Assembly (NCBI RefSeq): GCF_001294335.1
Contig: NZ_LGKG01000145.1
Span: forward strand, 1-64,000
Reading direction: 5' to 3'
From: Streptomyces chattanoogensis
Lineage (GTDB): Bacteria; Actinomycetota; Actinomycetes; Streptomycetales; Streptomycetaceae
DNA length: 64,000 nucleotides
The notes under the pieces are model-generated. The model did no database searches. It was not told the DNA's origin and saw nothing but the letters and a program-made list of their open reading frames with translations. The translations under genes and the position numbers were made by a program. Below are positions 43,446-53,919 of this stretch, piece after piece. Numbering within the stretch: position 1 is the first letter of the stretch; each line of letters begins with the position of its first letter.

Positions 43446-43460
43446 GTCACATAGTGTGAC
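43446..43460. promoter_or_regulatory. 15-bp palindrome between hisI and trpE
   Basis: GTCACATAGTGTGAC: 6-bp perfect arms around TAG, 65 nt past the hisI stop and 220 nt upstream of trpE. Could be a regulator site or a small hisI terminator; there is no U tract on either strand. Confidence 0.45.
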
Positions 43461-43524
43461 GGGACAGGGGGTGAAGGGGGTGGTGTGACGGGAGAGGGGA
43501 CCGAGCCGTCCTGGTCGGTTCCGG

Positions 43525-43887
43525 TCAGTCCTGTGTGAGCAGCACGTCCGCGTCGAAGCAGGTGCGGTCGCCGGTGTGGCAGGCCGCGCCGACCTGGTCG
43601 ACCTTGATGAGGAGGGTGTCGGCGTCGCAGTCCAGGGCCACGGACTTGACGTGCTGGACGTGGCCGGAGGTGTCGCCCTTGACCCAGTACTCCTGGCGGC
43701 TGCGGGACCAGTAGGTGCCGCGGCCGGTGGTGAGCGTGCGGTGCAGGGCCTCGTCGTCCATCCAGCCGAGCATCAGCACCTCGCCGGTGTCGTACTGCTG
43801 GGCGATGGCGGGGACCAGGCCGTCGGCGGTGCGCTTGAGGCGGGCCGTGATGGCGGGGTCCAGGTTGCTGGTGTGGCTGCTGGTCAT
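43525..43887 (-). CDS. hisI: Phosphoribosyl-AMP cyclohydrolase
   Basis: Opens the purine ring of phosphoribosyl-AMP in histidine synthesis. The protein is 120 aa, monofunctional (no HisE domain). Metal and catalytic motifs: [35 protein letters not shown] and the zinc motif CHTGDRTCF. It is separated from the other his genes by the lysR-sdh module. It probably has its own promoter at 43888-44100. Confidence 0.96.
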   Translation of the reverse strand: MTSSHTSNLDPAITARLKRTADGLVPAIAQQYDTGEVLMLGWMDDEALHRTLTTGRGTYWSRSRQEYWVKGDTSGHVQHVKSVALDCDADTLLIKVDQVGAACHTGDRTCFDADVLLTQD

Positions 43888-44014
43888 GGCTCCATTGTGC
43901 CGTCATGCGGTGCGCTGTGGTGAGGTGGTGGCGCGGGCCGTTGTGGCGTCGTTGCCGTCACTCCTTACGGAGTCACCCCTTTCGGCGTCACTCTTCATGT
44001 GCGGCCAACTCCCG

Positions 44015-44110
44015 CACGGCACGTGGCACGGCGTGGCTCTTCACGGCACGTGGCACGGCGTGGCTCTTCACGGCACGTGGCACGGCGTCGCTCCTTACGG
44101 CACGTGGCGT
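44015..44110. repeat. 27-bp tandem repeat, about 3.5 copies
   Basis: Consecutive units beginning CACGGCACGTGGCACGGCG: 44015-44041 and 44042-44068 are identical, 44069-44096 differs at a few positions, then a partial unit follows. Each contains CACGTG-like and GGCACG motifs. It lies between divergent hisI and the small membrane protein gene. Confidence 0.85.
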
Positions 44111-44126
44111 GATGCATGCTGCTCCT

Positions 44127-44264
44127 ATGTGTCCGCAGCAGCAGCCGCCCCCGCCGCCGGATCCGGACCGGGTGGCGCGGGTGGCGATCCGGGTGCTGGT
44201 CTCGGTGTTCCTGGCGGCGGTGGTCGTGGGAACCGTCCTGGTGGTGATGTCACTCGGGCGGTGA
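44127..44264 (+). CDS. Small single-pass membrane protein
   Basis: A 45-aa product: a Gln/Pro-rich head (MCPQQQPPPPPDPD), then one membrane segment (VLVSVFLAAVVVGTVLVVMSL). In-frame ATG 44112 would add five residues; no strong ribosome site for either. The composition (a proline linker and a clean hydrophobic helix) looks like a real small protein; function unknown. Confidence 0.5.
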   Translation: MCPQQQPPPPPDPDRVARVAIRVLVSVFLAAVVVGTVLVVMSLGR

Positions 44265-44310
44265 GTGCGGCCTCGTGGCAGTGCGCGGGACCCGGTCGTA
44301 GGGTGGCCGT

Positions 44311-44943
44311 ATGTCGACCCATGCGAAGCGTGAACGGCTCCTTCTGGCCGATCTGTTGGAGAGCGCGGGACCCGAGGCGCCGACCCTGTGCGAGAACTGG
44401 ACGGCGCGGGATCTGGCCGCACATGTGGTGGTCCGTGACCGGCGCGCGGATGCGGCGGCCGGGCTGGTGATCAAGCCGCTGGCGGCGCGGCTGGAGCGGG
44501 TGCAGGCGGAGTTCGCGGCCAAGCCGTACGAGGAACTGATCCAGCTGATCCGTTCCGGGCCGCCGGCGATGTCGCCGTTCGCGCTGAAGCCGATCGACGA
44601 GGCGTCCAACACCGTGGAGTTCTATGTCCACGCCGAGGATGTGCGGCGGGCGCAGCCGGAGTGGAGTCCGCGGGAGCTGGACCCGGTCTTCGCCGATGCG
44701 CTGTGGACGCGGCTGGAGCGGGCGGCGCGGGTGCTGGGGCGCAAGTCGCCGGTGGGGCTGGTGCTGCGGCGGCCGGACGGGCAGACGGCGGTGGCGCACC
44801 GTGGCACGCCCGTGGTGACGGTCACCGGGGAGCCGGGCGAGCTGACGATGTTCGCGTTCGGCCGGCAGGAGAAGGCCGATGTGGAGGTGGAGGGGGACAA
44901 GGAGGCCGCGGACCGGCTGCTGGCGGCGAAGCTGGGTATCTGA
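44311..44943 (+). CDS. TIGR03085-type metal-binding protein (DinB/maleylpyruvate isomerase-like fold)
   Basis: A 210-aa actinobacterial protein with the N-terminal four-helix metal-binding fold of the mycothiol-dependent maleylpyruvate isomerase group: ERLLLADLLESAG, LCENWTARDLAAHVVVRDRR and VEFYVHAEDVRRA supply the conserved His residues. The C-terminal half has GLVLRRPDGQ and VTGEPGELTMFAFGR. This matches TIGR03085. The function is not established; it may be a mycothiol-dependent enzyme. Start ATG 44311. Confidence 0.85.
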   Translation: MSTHAKRERLLLADLLESAGPEAPTLCENWTARDLAAHVVVRDRRADAAAGLVIKPLAARLERVQAEFAAKPYEELIQLIRSGPPAMSPFALKPIDEASNTVEFYVHAEDVRRAQPEWSPRELDPVFADALWTRLERAARVLGRKSPVGLVLRRPDGQTAVAHRGTPVVTVTGEPGELTMFAFGRQEKADVEVEGDKEAADRLLAAKLGI

Positions 44944-44999
44944 CCGGCTGGGCATCTGACGGCTGGGCATCTGGCGGGAAGCCCGAGGGGCCGCCGGCG

Positions 45000-45890
45000 T
45001 CAGGCTTCCAGGTGTTCCATCAGGATCCGCTGCAGTTCGCGTGCGGCGCGGGGCGGGGAGACGTCGCCGCGGTGGGCGACCGAGACGACGCGGTGCATGC
45101 CGGGGGTGGCGAAGCGGGTGACGCGGAGTCCGGAGCGTTCGGCGACCATGCTCGGTACGACGGCGATGCCGAGTCCGGCGCGTACGAAGCCGAGGACCGC
45201 GTCCATCTCGCCGCCCTCCACGGTGAAGGTGGGTTCGAAGCCGGCCGCCCGGCAGGCCGCGGTGGTGAATTCCCGCAGGTCGTAGCCGCGGCGGAACATG
45301 GCGAGGGGGCGGCCGCGGAGGTCCTCGACGCGGATGCGGGTGCGGCGGGCGCCCACGGGGGCGGGGCGGTCCGGGGCGGAGACCACCACCAGTTCCTCGC
45401 GCAGGAGGTCGGAGGTGGCCAGGGCGGGGGCCTGGACCGGGAGCGGGGTGATGATCAGGGCGAGGTCGAGTTCGCCGTCGGCCAGGGCGCGGACGAGGTC
45501 CTGGGAGCCGTCCTCGGTGACGATCAGGTCGACGCCCGGGTAGGCGGCGTGGAAGGCGCTCAGGACGTCGGGGACGAGGCTGGCGCAGAGGCTGGGCGGG
45601 GCGCCGAGGCGGAGCCGGCCGCGGCGGAGCTGGGCGACCTCCTGGACCTCGCGGCGGGCGGTCTCGGTGTCGGCGAGGATGCGGCGGGCGAAGGGCAGCA
45701 GGGTCTCGCCGGCGTCGGTGAGGGTGATGTGGCCGCGGGCGCGATGGAAGAGTTCGGCGCCCAACTCCCGTTCCAGGGACCGGATTTGCTGGGAGAGGGA
45801 GGGCTGGGCGACATGTTCGCGTTCGGCGGCGCGGGTGAAGTGGCGGGTGTCCGCGACGGCCGTGAAGTAGCGGAGCTGCTGCAGCTGCAT
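45000..45890 (-). CDS. LysR family transcriptional regulator
   Basis: A 296-aa regulator. The N-terminal winged HTH is MQLQQLRYFTAVADTRHFTRAAEREHVAQPSLSQQIRSLE-type, followed by the periplasmic-binding-like effector domain (LRLGAPPSLCASLVPDVL to the C-terminus). ATG 45890 is the standard LysR start. It is divergent from sdhCAB with a 94-nt gap holding a T-N11-A palindrome, so it most likely controls the succinate dehydrogenase genes and itself. The effector is unknown; a C4-dicarboxylate is a natural guess. Confidence 0.93.
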   Translation of the reverse strand: MQLQQLRYFTAVADTRHFTRAAEREHVAQPSLSQQIRSLERELGAELFHRARGHITLTDAGETLLPFARRILADTETARREVQEVAQLRRGRLRLGAPPSLCASLVPDVLSAFHAAYPGVDLIVTEDGSQDLVRALADGELDLALIITPLPVQAPALATSDLLREELVVVSAPDRPAPVGARRTRIRVEDLRGRPLAMFRRGYDLREFTTAACRAAGFEPTFTVEGGEMDAVLGFVRAGLGIAVVPSMVAERSGLRVTRFATPGMHRVVSVAHRGDVSPPRAARELQRILMEHLEA

Positions 45891-45910
45891 AAGGGGAATA
45901 TAAGGCAGCG

Positions 45911-45925
45911 ATAGGCGTGGCCTAT
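45911..45925. promoter_or_regulatory. LysR-type T-N11-A operator between lysR and sdhC
   Basis: ATAGGCGTGGCCTAT: perfect 6-bp arms around GTG, containing the T-N11-A pattern typical of LysR sites. 20 nt upstream of the regulator start and 59 nt before sdhC. Confidence 0.65.
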
Positions 45926-45984
45926 GGAGATGAGCCGGAGCATGTCTTGGACTGATGGCCGGGGCGGTCCTTACCGTCGAGCCC

Positions 45985-46692
45985 ATGGCAGCACTGGACA
46001 CACGGACGGACCGACGGCCGTCCTTCGTCGGCCTCCTGTGGGGCTCGACCGTCGGCAAGAAGACGGCGATGGCCGTCAGCGGCATCGTGATGCTGCTGTA
46101 TCTGGTCGTCCATATGCTGGGCAACCTCAAGATCTTCTTCGGGGCCGCGGACTTCGATGCGTATGCCGCCTGGCTGCGCACCATCGGTGAGCCGTTCCTG
46201 CACCACGAGTGGTTCCTGTGGATCGCGCGGGTGGTGCTGGTCGCCGCCGTCGTCACGCATGCGGTGGCGGCCTTCCAGCTCAGCCGCCGGGACATCGCGG
46301 CCCGCCCGGTGAAGTACGCGCACAAGCGCAGGCGGGCGTCGTACGCCACCCGCACCATGCGCTGGGGCGGCGTCATCCTCGGCCTGTTCATCGTCTGGCA
46401 CATCCTGGACCTGACGACGCTGACGGTGAATCCGCACGCCGCGGCCGGCCACCCGTACGCGAATGTGGTCGCGACCTTCTCCACCTGGTACGGCGACGTC
46501 ATCTACATCGCCGCCATGCTCGCGCTCGGACTGCACATCCGGCACGGCTTCTGGAGCGCCGCGCAGACCCTCGGTGCGGGCAGCGCCGCCCGGGACCGGG
46601 TGCTCAGGACGACCGCCGATGCCCTGGCGCTGCTGCTGACGGCGGGCTTCGTCTCCGTGCCCGTCGCCGTCATGACCGGATTGGTGAGCTGA
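45985..46692 (+). CDS. sdhC: Succinate dehydrogenase cytochrome b subunit (b558 type)
   Basis: Membrane anchor of a succinate dehydrogenase of the five-helix, di-heme b558 class. The protein is 235 aa with five membrane segments: [81 protein letters not shown] and [21 protein letters not shown]. Conserved His in VVHML, VVTHAV, VWHIL and LGLHIRHG should ligate the hemes. Start ATG 45985; the in-frame ATG at 45955 is less likely. First gene of sdhCAB, sdhA following by 1 nt. Confidence 0.92.
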   Translation: MAALDTRTDRRPSFVGLLWGSTVGKKTAMAVSGIVMLLYLVVHMLGNLKIFFGAADFDAYAAWLRTIGEPFLHHEWFLWIARVVLVAAVVTHAVAAFQLSRRDIAARPVKYAHKRRRASYATRTMRWGGVILGLFIVWHILDLTTLTVNPHAAAGHPYANVVATFSTWYGDVIYIAAMLALGLHIRHGFWSAAQTLGAGSAARDRVLRTTADALALLLTAGFVSVPVAVMTGLVS

Positions 46693-46693
46693 C

Positions 46694-48666
<1,973 letters not shown>

Positions 48667-48670
<4 letters not shown>

Positions 48671-49410
48671 AGCTCACCCTGCGCGTCTGGCGCCAGAAGA
48701 ACGCCGGTGCCGAAGGCGCCATGTCCACGTACGAGGTGGACGGCATAGCGAAGGACATGTCCTTCCTGGAGATGCTCGACACCCTCAACGAGTCGCTGAT
48801 CCTGTCCGGTGAGGACCCGGTCGCCTTCGACCACGACTGCCGGGAAGGCATCTGCGGCGCGTGCAGCCTGGTCATCAACGGTGAGGCGCACGGCCCGGAG
48901 CGGACCACGACCTGCCAGCTGCACATGCGGTCCTTCTCGGACGGCGACACGATCGACATCGAGCCCTGGCGGGCCTCGGCGTTCCCGGTCGTCAAGGACC
49001 TGGTCGTCGACCGCTCGGCGTTCGACCGGATCATCGAATCCGGCGGCTACATCACCGCGCCGACCGGCTCGGCCCCCGAGGCGCATGCCACGGCGGTGCC
49101 CAAGCCGGCCGCGGACTTCGCCTTCGAGCATGCGGAGTGCATCGGCTGCGGTGCCTGCGTGGCGGCCTGTCCCAACGGCTCGGCGATGCTGTTCACCTCG
49201 GCGAAGGTCAACCATCTCAACGTCCTGCCGCAGGGTGCGCCGGAGCGCGGGTCCCGGGTGCTGGACATGGTGGGGCAGATGGACTCCGAGGGCTTTGGCG
49301 GGTGCACCCTTGCAGGGGAGTGCGCCACGGCCTGTCCCAAGGGGATCCCGCTGTTCAGCATCACCAGGATGAACCGCGAGTTCGTCCGGGCGGCGCGCAA
49401 GCGGGGGTGA
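48667..49410 (+). CDS. sdhB: Succinate dehydrogenase iron-sulfur subunit
   Basis: Electron-transfer subunit carrying three Fe-S clusters. The protein is 247 aa. The 2Fe-2S ligands are Cys58, Cys63, Cys66 and Cys83 (CREGICGAC and TTTCQLHM). The 4Fe-4S and 3Fe-4S cysteines are in [14 protein letters not shown] and [17 protein letters not shown] 48667 overlaps the sdhA stop (ATGA). Last gene of sdhCAB; a short GC hairpin follows. Confidence 0.95.
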
Positions 49411-49417
49411 GGGGCTG

Positions 49418-49435
49418 CGGGGGGGAAGCCCCCCG
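49418..49435. terminator. Short GC hairpin between sdhB and hisF
   Basis: 7-bp stem CGGGGGG/CCCCCCG with loop GAAG between convergent genes. Confidence 0.6.
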
Positions 49436-49444
49436 GCATGCCTG

Positions 49445-50209
49445 TCAGCGCACGGGGTGTCCCGCCCCGCGCAGCGCCTCCTTGACCTCCCCGATCCGCA
49501 GATCGCCGAAGTGGAAGACCGAGGCGGCCAGTACCGCGTCGGCGCCCGCCGCGACGGCCGGGGCGAAGTCGGCCAGCTTGCCCGCGCCGCCGGAGGCGAT
49601 GACGGGGACGGTGACGTGCTTGCGGACGGCCTCGATCATCTCCACGTCGTAGCCGTCCTTGGTGCCGTCGGCGTCCATGGAGTTCAGCAGGATCTCGCCG
49701 GCGCCCAGTTCGGCGGCGCGGTGGGCCCATTCGACGGCGTCGATGCCGGTGCCGCGGCGGCCGCCGTGGGTGGTGACCTCGTAGCCGGACGGGGTGCCGG
49801 CGGCGGTGCGGCGGGCGTCCACCGACAGGACCAGGACCTGGCGGCCGAAGCGTTCGGCGATCTCGCGGATCAGGTCGGGGCGGGCGATGGCGGCGGTGTT
49901 GACGCCGACCTTGTCGGCGCCGGCGCGCAGGAGCTTGTCGACGTCCTCGGGGGTGCGGACGCCGCCGCCGACGGTGAGCGGGATGAAGACCTGTTCGGCG
50001 GTGCGGCGGACGACGTCGTAGGTCGTCTCGCGGTTGCCGGACGAGGCCGTGATGTCGAGGAAGGTCAGCTCGTCGGCGCCCTCGTCGCCGTAGATCTTCG
50101 CCATCTCGACGGGGTCGCCCGCGTCGCGCAGGTTCTGGAAGTTGACGCCCTTGACGACCCGGCCGTTGTCGACGTCCAGGCAAGGGATGACTCGGACCGC
50201 CAGGGTCAT
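49445..50209 (-). CDS. hisF: Imidazole glycerol phosphate synthase cyclase subunit
   Basis: Uses ammonia from HisH to make imidazole glycerol phosphate and AICAR. The protein is 254 aa, a TIM barrel. Catalytic Asp are in [18 protein letters not shown] and [15 protein letters not shown]; phosphate-binding loops are [10 protein letters not shown] and [12 protein letters not shown]. The start ATG 50209 overlaps the ridA stop (ATGA). Last gene of the his operon here. Confidence 0.97.
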   Translation of the reverse strand: MTLAVRVIPCLDVDNGRVVKGVNFQNLRDAGDPVEMAKIYGDEGADELTFLDITASSGNRETTYDVVRRTAEQVFIPLTVGGGVRTPEDVDKLLRAGADKVGVNTAAIARPDLIREIAERFGRQVLVLSVDARRTAAGTPSGYEVTTHGGRRGTGIDAVEWAHRAAELGAGEILLNSMDADGTKDGYDVEMIEAVRKHVTVPVIASGGAGKLADFAPAVAAGADAVLAASVFHFGDLRIGEVKEALRGAGHPVR

Positions 50210-50613
50210 GTCTCTTCGGGCCTTTCTGACAGCTCTCGGAAAGCTTCTAGTTCTACTTGCACCAGTACGCGGGGGTCGGCGAAGCCGGACACCACGGCCA
50301 CCGTCAGGGCGGGCGGGGCGGCGGCGAACAGCTCCTTGTGGGCGCGGCCGGCCTCGTCCGCATCGCGCAGGTGGGTGAGGTACACGCGGGTGCGCAGGAC
50401 CGCGTCGGCGCCGAGGCCGAAGGGTTTCAGGGCCGCCAGCGCATGGGCGAAGGCGGCCTTGGTCTGTTCGTACGGGTCGCCCAGGCCCTGCACGGCGTCG
50501 TTGTGCAGGGGCATCGTGCCGGCGACCAGGACCCGGTCGCCGGCGGCCACGGCGCGTGCGGAGCCCGTGGTCTCTTCCCAGGTGCCCTCGCCCGGTACGC
50601 GCTCGATGGTCAT
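50206..50613 (-). CDS. RidA family protein
   Basis: A 135-aa YjgF/YER057c/UK114 (Rid) family protein. Typical RidA hydrolyses reactive enamines and imines made by PLP enzymes. Segments: [42 protein letters not shown] and [26 protein letters not shown], with the substrate-contacting Arg in RTRVYL. The C-terminal Glu is in VQVELEAF. Start ATG 50613. It sits inside the his operon, with a 23-nt gap from priA and an ATGA overlap with hisF, so it is co-expressed with histidine synthesis. Confidence 0.9.
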   Translation of the reverse strand: MTIERVPGEGTWEETTGSARAVAAGDRVLVAGTMPLHNDAVQGLGDPYEQTKAAFAHALAALKPFGLGADAVLRTRVYLTHLRDADEAGRAHKELFAAAPPALTVAVVSGFADPRVLVQVELEAFRELSERPEET

Positions 50614-50636
50614 GACGCCGCCTTCCCGTGCACGGT

Positions 50637-51377
50637 TTACGACACTGCTGCCAGGGCCTCTTCGAGAGTGAAGGCCTTCGCGTAGAGCGCCTTGCCGACG
50701 ATGGCGCCCTCGACACCTTCCGGCACCAGGGACGCCAGTGCCCGCAGGTCGTCGAGGGAGGAAACGCCGCCGGAGGCGACGACCGGGCGGTCGGTGGCGG
50801 CGCAGACGTTCTTGAGCAGCTCGAGGTTGGGGCCCTGGAGCGTGCCGTCCTTGTTGATGTCGGTGACGACGTAGCGGGTGCAGCCCTCGGAGTCGAGGCG
50901 GGCCAGCGTCTCGTAGAGGTCGCCGCCGTCGCGGGTCCAGCCGCGGCCGCGCAGGGTGGTGCCGCGTACGTCGAGGCCGACGGCGATCCGGTCGCCGTGC
51001 TCGGCGATGATCTTGGCGACCCATTCGGGGTTCTCCAGGGCCGCGGTGCCGATGTTGACGCGGGTGCAGCCGGTGGCCAGGGCGGCGGCCAGGGAGGCGT
51101 CGTCGCGGATGCCACCGGACAGTTCGACCTTGATGTCCATGGAGCGGGCGACCTCGGCGATCTGCGCGCGGTTGTCGCCGGTGCCGAAGGCGGCGTCGAG
51201 GTCGACGAGGTGCAGCCATTCGGCGCCGGCCCGCTGCCAGGCGAGGGCCGCCTGGAGCGGGTCGCCGTAGGAGGTCTCGGAGCCGGACTCGCCGTGCACC
51301 AGGCGGACGGCCTGGCCGTCGCGGACGTCGACGGCGGGGAGGAGTTCGAGCTGCTGGTTCATTGCGGCAGTGGACAT
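50637..51377 (-). CDS. priA: PriA: bifunctional HisA / TrpF isomerase
   Basis: Phosphoribosyl isomerase A, a TIM barrel acting on ProFAR (histidine pathway, HisA step) and on phosphoribosyl anthranilate (tryptophan pathway, TrpF step). The protein is 246 aa. Motifs: [15 protein letters not shown] with the general-base Asp, [52 protein letters not shown] with the second Asp, and [12 protein letters not shown]. The ATG 51377 shares its A with the hisH stop; an in-frame ATG lies 5 codons on. Its sequence closely follows actinobacterial PriA, and no trpF is seen here. Confidence 0.95.
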   Translation of the reverse strand: MSTAAMNQQLELLPAVDVRDGQAVRLVHGESGSETSYGDPLQAALAWQRAGAEWLHLVDLDAAFGTGDNRAQIAEVARSMDIKVELSGGIRDDASLAAALATGCTRVNIGTAALENPEWVAKIIAEHGDRIAVGLDVRGTTLRGRGWTRDGGDLYETLARLDSEGCTRYVVTDINKDGTLQGPNLELLKNVCAATDRPVVASGGVSSLDDLRALASLVPEGVEGAIVGKALYAKAFTLEEALAAVS

Positions 51378-52045
51378 CAAAGGGTCTCGATCCAATTGCT
51401 CAGGAGCTGGGCTCCGGCGTCGCCGGACTTCTCGGGGTGGAACTGGGTGGCCCACAGCGGCCCGTTCTCGACGGCCGCCACGAACCGCTCGCCGTGGGTG
51501 GCCCAGGTGACCTTCGGCGCGGTGATGTGCGGGTTGCCGGTCTCCAGCTCCCAGTCGTGCACCGCGTAGGAGTGCACGAAGTAGTAGCGGGCGTCGGCGG
51601 GCAGCCCGGCGAAGAGCCGGGAGCCCTCGGGGGCGTCGACGGTGTTCCAGCCCATGTGCGGGACGACGTCGGCCTTGAGCGGGCCGACCGTGCCGGGCCA
51701 TTCGTCCAGGCCCTCGGTCTCGACGCCGTGCTCGATGCCGCGGCCGAAGAGGATCTGCATGCCGACGCAGATGCCCATCACGGGGCGGCCTCCGGAGAGC
51801 CGGCGGCCGACGATCCAGTCGCCGCGGGCGTCCTTCAGCCCCTGCATACAGGCGGCGAAGGCGCCGACTCCGGGCACGAGCAGCCCGTCGGCGTTCATGG
51901 CGGTGTCGTAGTCGCGGGTGATCTCGACGTCCGCGCCGACGTGGGCGAGGGCGCGCTCGGCGGAGCGGATGTTCCCGAAGCCATAGTCGAAGACAACCAC
52001 CTTTTTACGGGAGGCGACCTTCTTACGGGGTGCGGTGGCGGTCAA
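51377..52045 (-). CDS. hisH: Imidazole glycerol phosphate synthase glutaminase subunit
   Basis: Class I glutamine amidotransferase supplying ammonia to HisF. The protein is 222 aa from TTG 52045. This start has GGAGGT 6 nt upstream and forms a TTGA overlap with the stop of the small membrane protein gene, which supports it over GTG 52051. The catalytic Cys is in [10 protein letters not shown]; His and Glu are in FHPEKSGD. It begins with a short Lys-rich extension (RKKVASRKK) before [10 protein letters not shown]. Confidence 0.95.
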   Translation of the reverse strand: MTATAPRKKVASRKKVVVFDYGFGNIRSAERALAHVGADVEITRDYDTAMNADGLLVPGVGAFAACMQGLKDARGDWIVGRRLSGGRPVMGICVGMQILFGRGIEHGVETEGLDEWPGTVGPLKADVVPHMGWNTVDAPEGSRLFAGLPADARYYFVHSYAVHDWELETGNPHITAPKVTWATHGERFVAAVENGPLWATQFHPEKSGDAGAQLLSNWIETL

Positions 52046-52206
52046 TTCCACACCTCCAGCCGGAGGATGCCCGCGGCCAGGCACATCGCGGAGCCGATGG
52101 CGAGCACGGTGATGATGCTCTTCGGCAGCTGCTGCTTCCAGAAGGAGTAGACCCCGCCGAGGAGGAAGAGCCCGAGGATGATGAAGACGGTGGACAGGCC
52201 GTTCAC
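52042..52206 (-). CDS. Small membrane protein embedded in the his operon
   Basis: A 54-aa product, too short for most gene finders, between hisB and hisH. It starts GTG 52206, 4 nt after the hisB stop, and its stop overlaps the hisH TTG start (TTGA). Two hydrophobic segments: [20 protein letters not shown] and [19 protein letters not shown], separated by KQQLPK. The tight packing on both sides and clean hydrophobic pattern make it a real gene; I believe a similar gene occupies this place in other streptomycetes. Function unknown. Confidence 0.85.
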   Translation of the reverse strand: MNGLSTVFIILGLFLLGGVYSFWKQQLPKSIITVLAIGSAMCLAAGILRLEVWN

Positions 52207-52210
52207 GGTG

Positions 52211-52804
52211 CTACAGGGCTCCCTTGGTCGAGGGGAGGATGCCGGCCGCGCGCGGGTCGCGTTCGCTGGCGTAGCGCAGGGCGCGGGCCAGGGCCTTGAA
52301 CTGGCACTCCACGATGTGGTGGGCGTTGCGGCCGTACGGGACGTGGATGTGCAGCGCGATCTGGGCCTGGGCGACGAACGACTCGAAGATGTGCCGGGTC
52401 ATCGTCGTGTCGTAGGTGCCGATCATCGGCGCCATGTTCTCCGGCTCGGTGTGGATCAGGTACGGGCGGCCGGAGAGGTCGACGGTGACCTGGGCGAGCG
52501 ACTCGTCCAGCGGGACGGTGCAGTTGCCGAAGCGGTAGATGCCGACCTTGTCGCCGAGGGCCTGCTTGAAGGCGGCGCCCAGGGCGAGGGCGGTGTCCTC
52601 GATGGTGTGGTGGGTGTCGATGTGCAGGTCGCCGTCGGTCTTGACGGTGAGGTCGAACAGGCCGTGCCGGCCGAGCTGGTCGAGCATGTGGTCGTAGAAC
52701 CCGACGCCGGTCGAGACGTCGACCTGTCCGGTGCCGTCGAGGTTGATCTCGACGAGGACGGACGTCTCCTTGGTGGTGCGCTCGACGCGTCCTACGCGGT
52801 TCAT
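52211..52804 (-). CDS. hisB: Imidazoleglycerol-phosphate dehydratase
   Basis: Mn-dependent dehydratase of the histidine pathway. The protein is 197 aa, monofunctional (no histidinol phosphatase domain). Metal motifs: [25 protein letters not shown] and [12 protein letters not shown] 52804 overlaps the hisC stop (ATGA). Confidence 0.97.
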   Translation of the reverse strand: MNRVGRVERTTKETSVLVEINLDGTGQVDVSTGVGFYDHMLDQLGRHGLFDLTVKTDGDLHIDTHHTIEDTALALGAAFKQALGDKVGIYRFGNCTVPLDESLAQVTVDLSGRPYLIHTEPENMAPMIGTYDTTMTRHIFESFVAQAQIALHIHVPYGRNAHHIVECQFKALARALRYASERDPRAAGILPSTKGAL

Positions 52805-53919
52805 GCGCTGTGCTCCTTCTTGAGGTCTCGGACCGCGTCGAGAAACGCGTCGTTTTCGGCCGGGGTGCCGGCGGTGACCCGCAGCCATCCCGGTACGCCG
52901 TTGTCCCGGACCAGGACGCCCCGGTCGAGGATCTGCTGCCACACCTTGTGTGCGTCGTCGAAGCGGCCGAACTGGACGAAGTTGGCGTCGGACGCGGTCA
53001 CCTCGTAGCCGGCCGCGAGCAGTTCGGTGACCAGGCGGTCGCGTTCCTGCTTGAGCTGCTCGACGTACTTCAGCAGGGTGTCGGTGTGTTCCAGCGCGGC
53101 GAGCGCGGTCGCCTGGGTGACGGCCGACAGGTGGTACGGCAGCCGGACCAGCTGTACGGCGTCGACGACCGCGGGGTCGGCGGCGAGGTAGCCCAGGCGC
53201 AGCCCGGCCGCGCCGAACGCCTTCGACATGGTGCGGGAGATGACGAGGTTCGGCCGTCCGTCGAGCAGCGGCAGCAGGGAGTCGCCGTGGCTGAACTCGA
53301 CGTAGGCCTCGTCCACGACGACCAGCGAGGGCCTGGCGGCCTGTGCCGCGTCGTAGAGGGCGAGGACGGCCTCGGCCGGGACGGCGCTGCCGGTGGGGTT
53401 GTTGGGGGTGGTGATGAAGACGACGTCGGGGCGGTGCTCGGCGATGGCGGCCGTGGCCGCGGGGACGTCGATGGTGAAGTCGGCGTGGCGGGGGCCGGAG
53501 ATCCAGCCGGTGCCCGTGCCGCGGGCGATGAGCGCGTGCATGGAGTACGACGGCTCGAAGCCGATGGCCGTGCGTCCCGGGCCGCCGAAGGTCTGCAGCA
53601 GCTGCTGGATGACCTCGTTGGAGCCGTTGGCGGCCCAGACCTGGTCCTTGGTGACCCGGTGGCCGCCGGTGCGGGTCAGGTAGCGGGCGAGTTCGGTGCG
53701 CAGTGCGACCGCGTCCCGGTCGGGGTAGCGGTTGAGGCTGCGGGCGGCCTCGGTCACCCGCTCGGCGATCCGCCGGACCAGCGGCTCGGGCAGCGGGTAG
53801 GGGTTCTCGTTGGTGTTCAAGCGTACGGGCACGTCGAGCTGGGGGGCGCCGTACGGGGACTTGCCGCGCAGTTCGTCCCGGATGGGGAGGTCGTCGATTC
53901 GGGTCACGTGCCGGCTCAC
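52801..53919 (-). CDS. hisC: Histidinol-phosphate aminotransferase
   Basis: PLP aminotransferase making histidinol phosphate. The protein is 372 aa from GTG 53919, which overlaps the hisD stop (GTGA). Features: [12 protein letters not shown] at the N-terminus, [30 protein letters not shown] and the PLP lysine in [17 protein letters not shown]. Length is normal for class I/II HisC. Confidence 0.96.
   Translation of the reverse strand: MSRHVTRIDDLPIRDELRGKSPYGAPQLDVPVRLNTNENPYPLPEPLVRRIAERVTEAARSLNRYPDRDAVALRTELARYLTRTGGHRVTKDQVWAANGSNEVIQQLLQTFGGPGRTAIGFEPSYSMHALIARGTGTGWISGPRHADFTIDVPAATAAIAEHRPDVVFITTPNNPTGSAVPAEAVLALYDAAQAARPSLVVVDEAYVEFSHGDSLLPLLDGRPNLVISRTMSKAFGAAGLRLGYLAADPAVVDAVQLVRLPYHLSAVTQATALAALEHTDTLLKYVEQLKQERDRLVTELLAAGYEVTASDANFVQFGRFDDAHKVWQQILDRGVLVRDNGVPGWLRVTAGTPAENDAFLDAVRDLKKEHSA

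Noticed and set aside
43227..43524. Trp leader peptide and attenuator upstream of trpE
   Set aside because: I looked on the minus strand for a short frame with consecutive TGG codons followed by alternative hairpins and found none; the GGTGGT run there reads on the opposite strand.
44015..44110. Short CRISPR array
   Set aside because: The units are contiguous with no spacers, and no cas genes are present; it is a simple tandem repeat.
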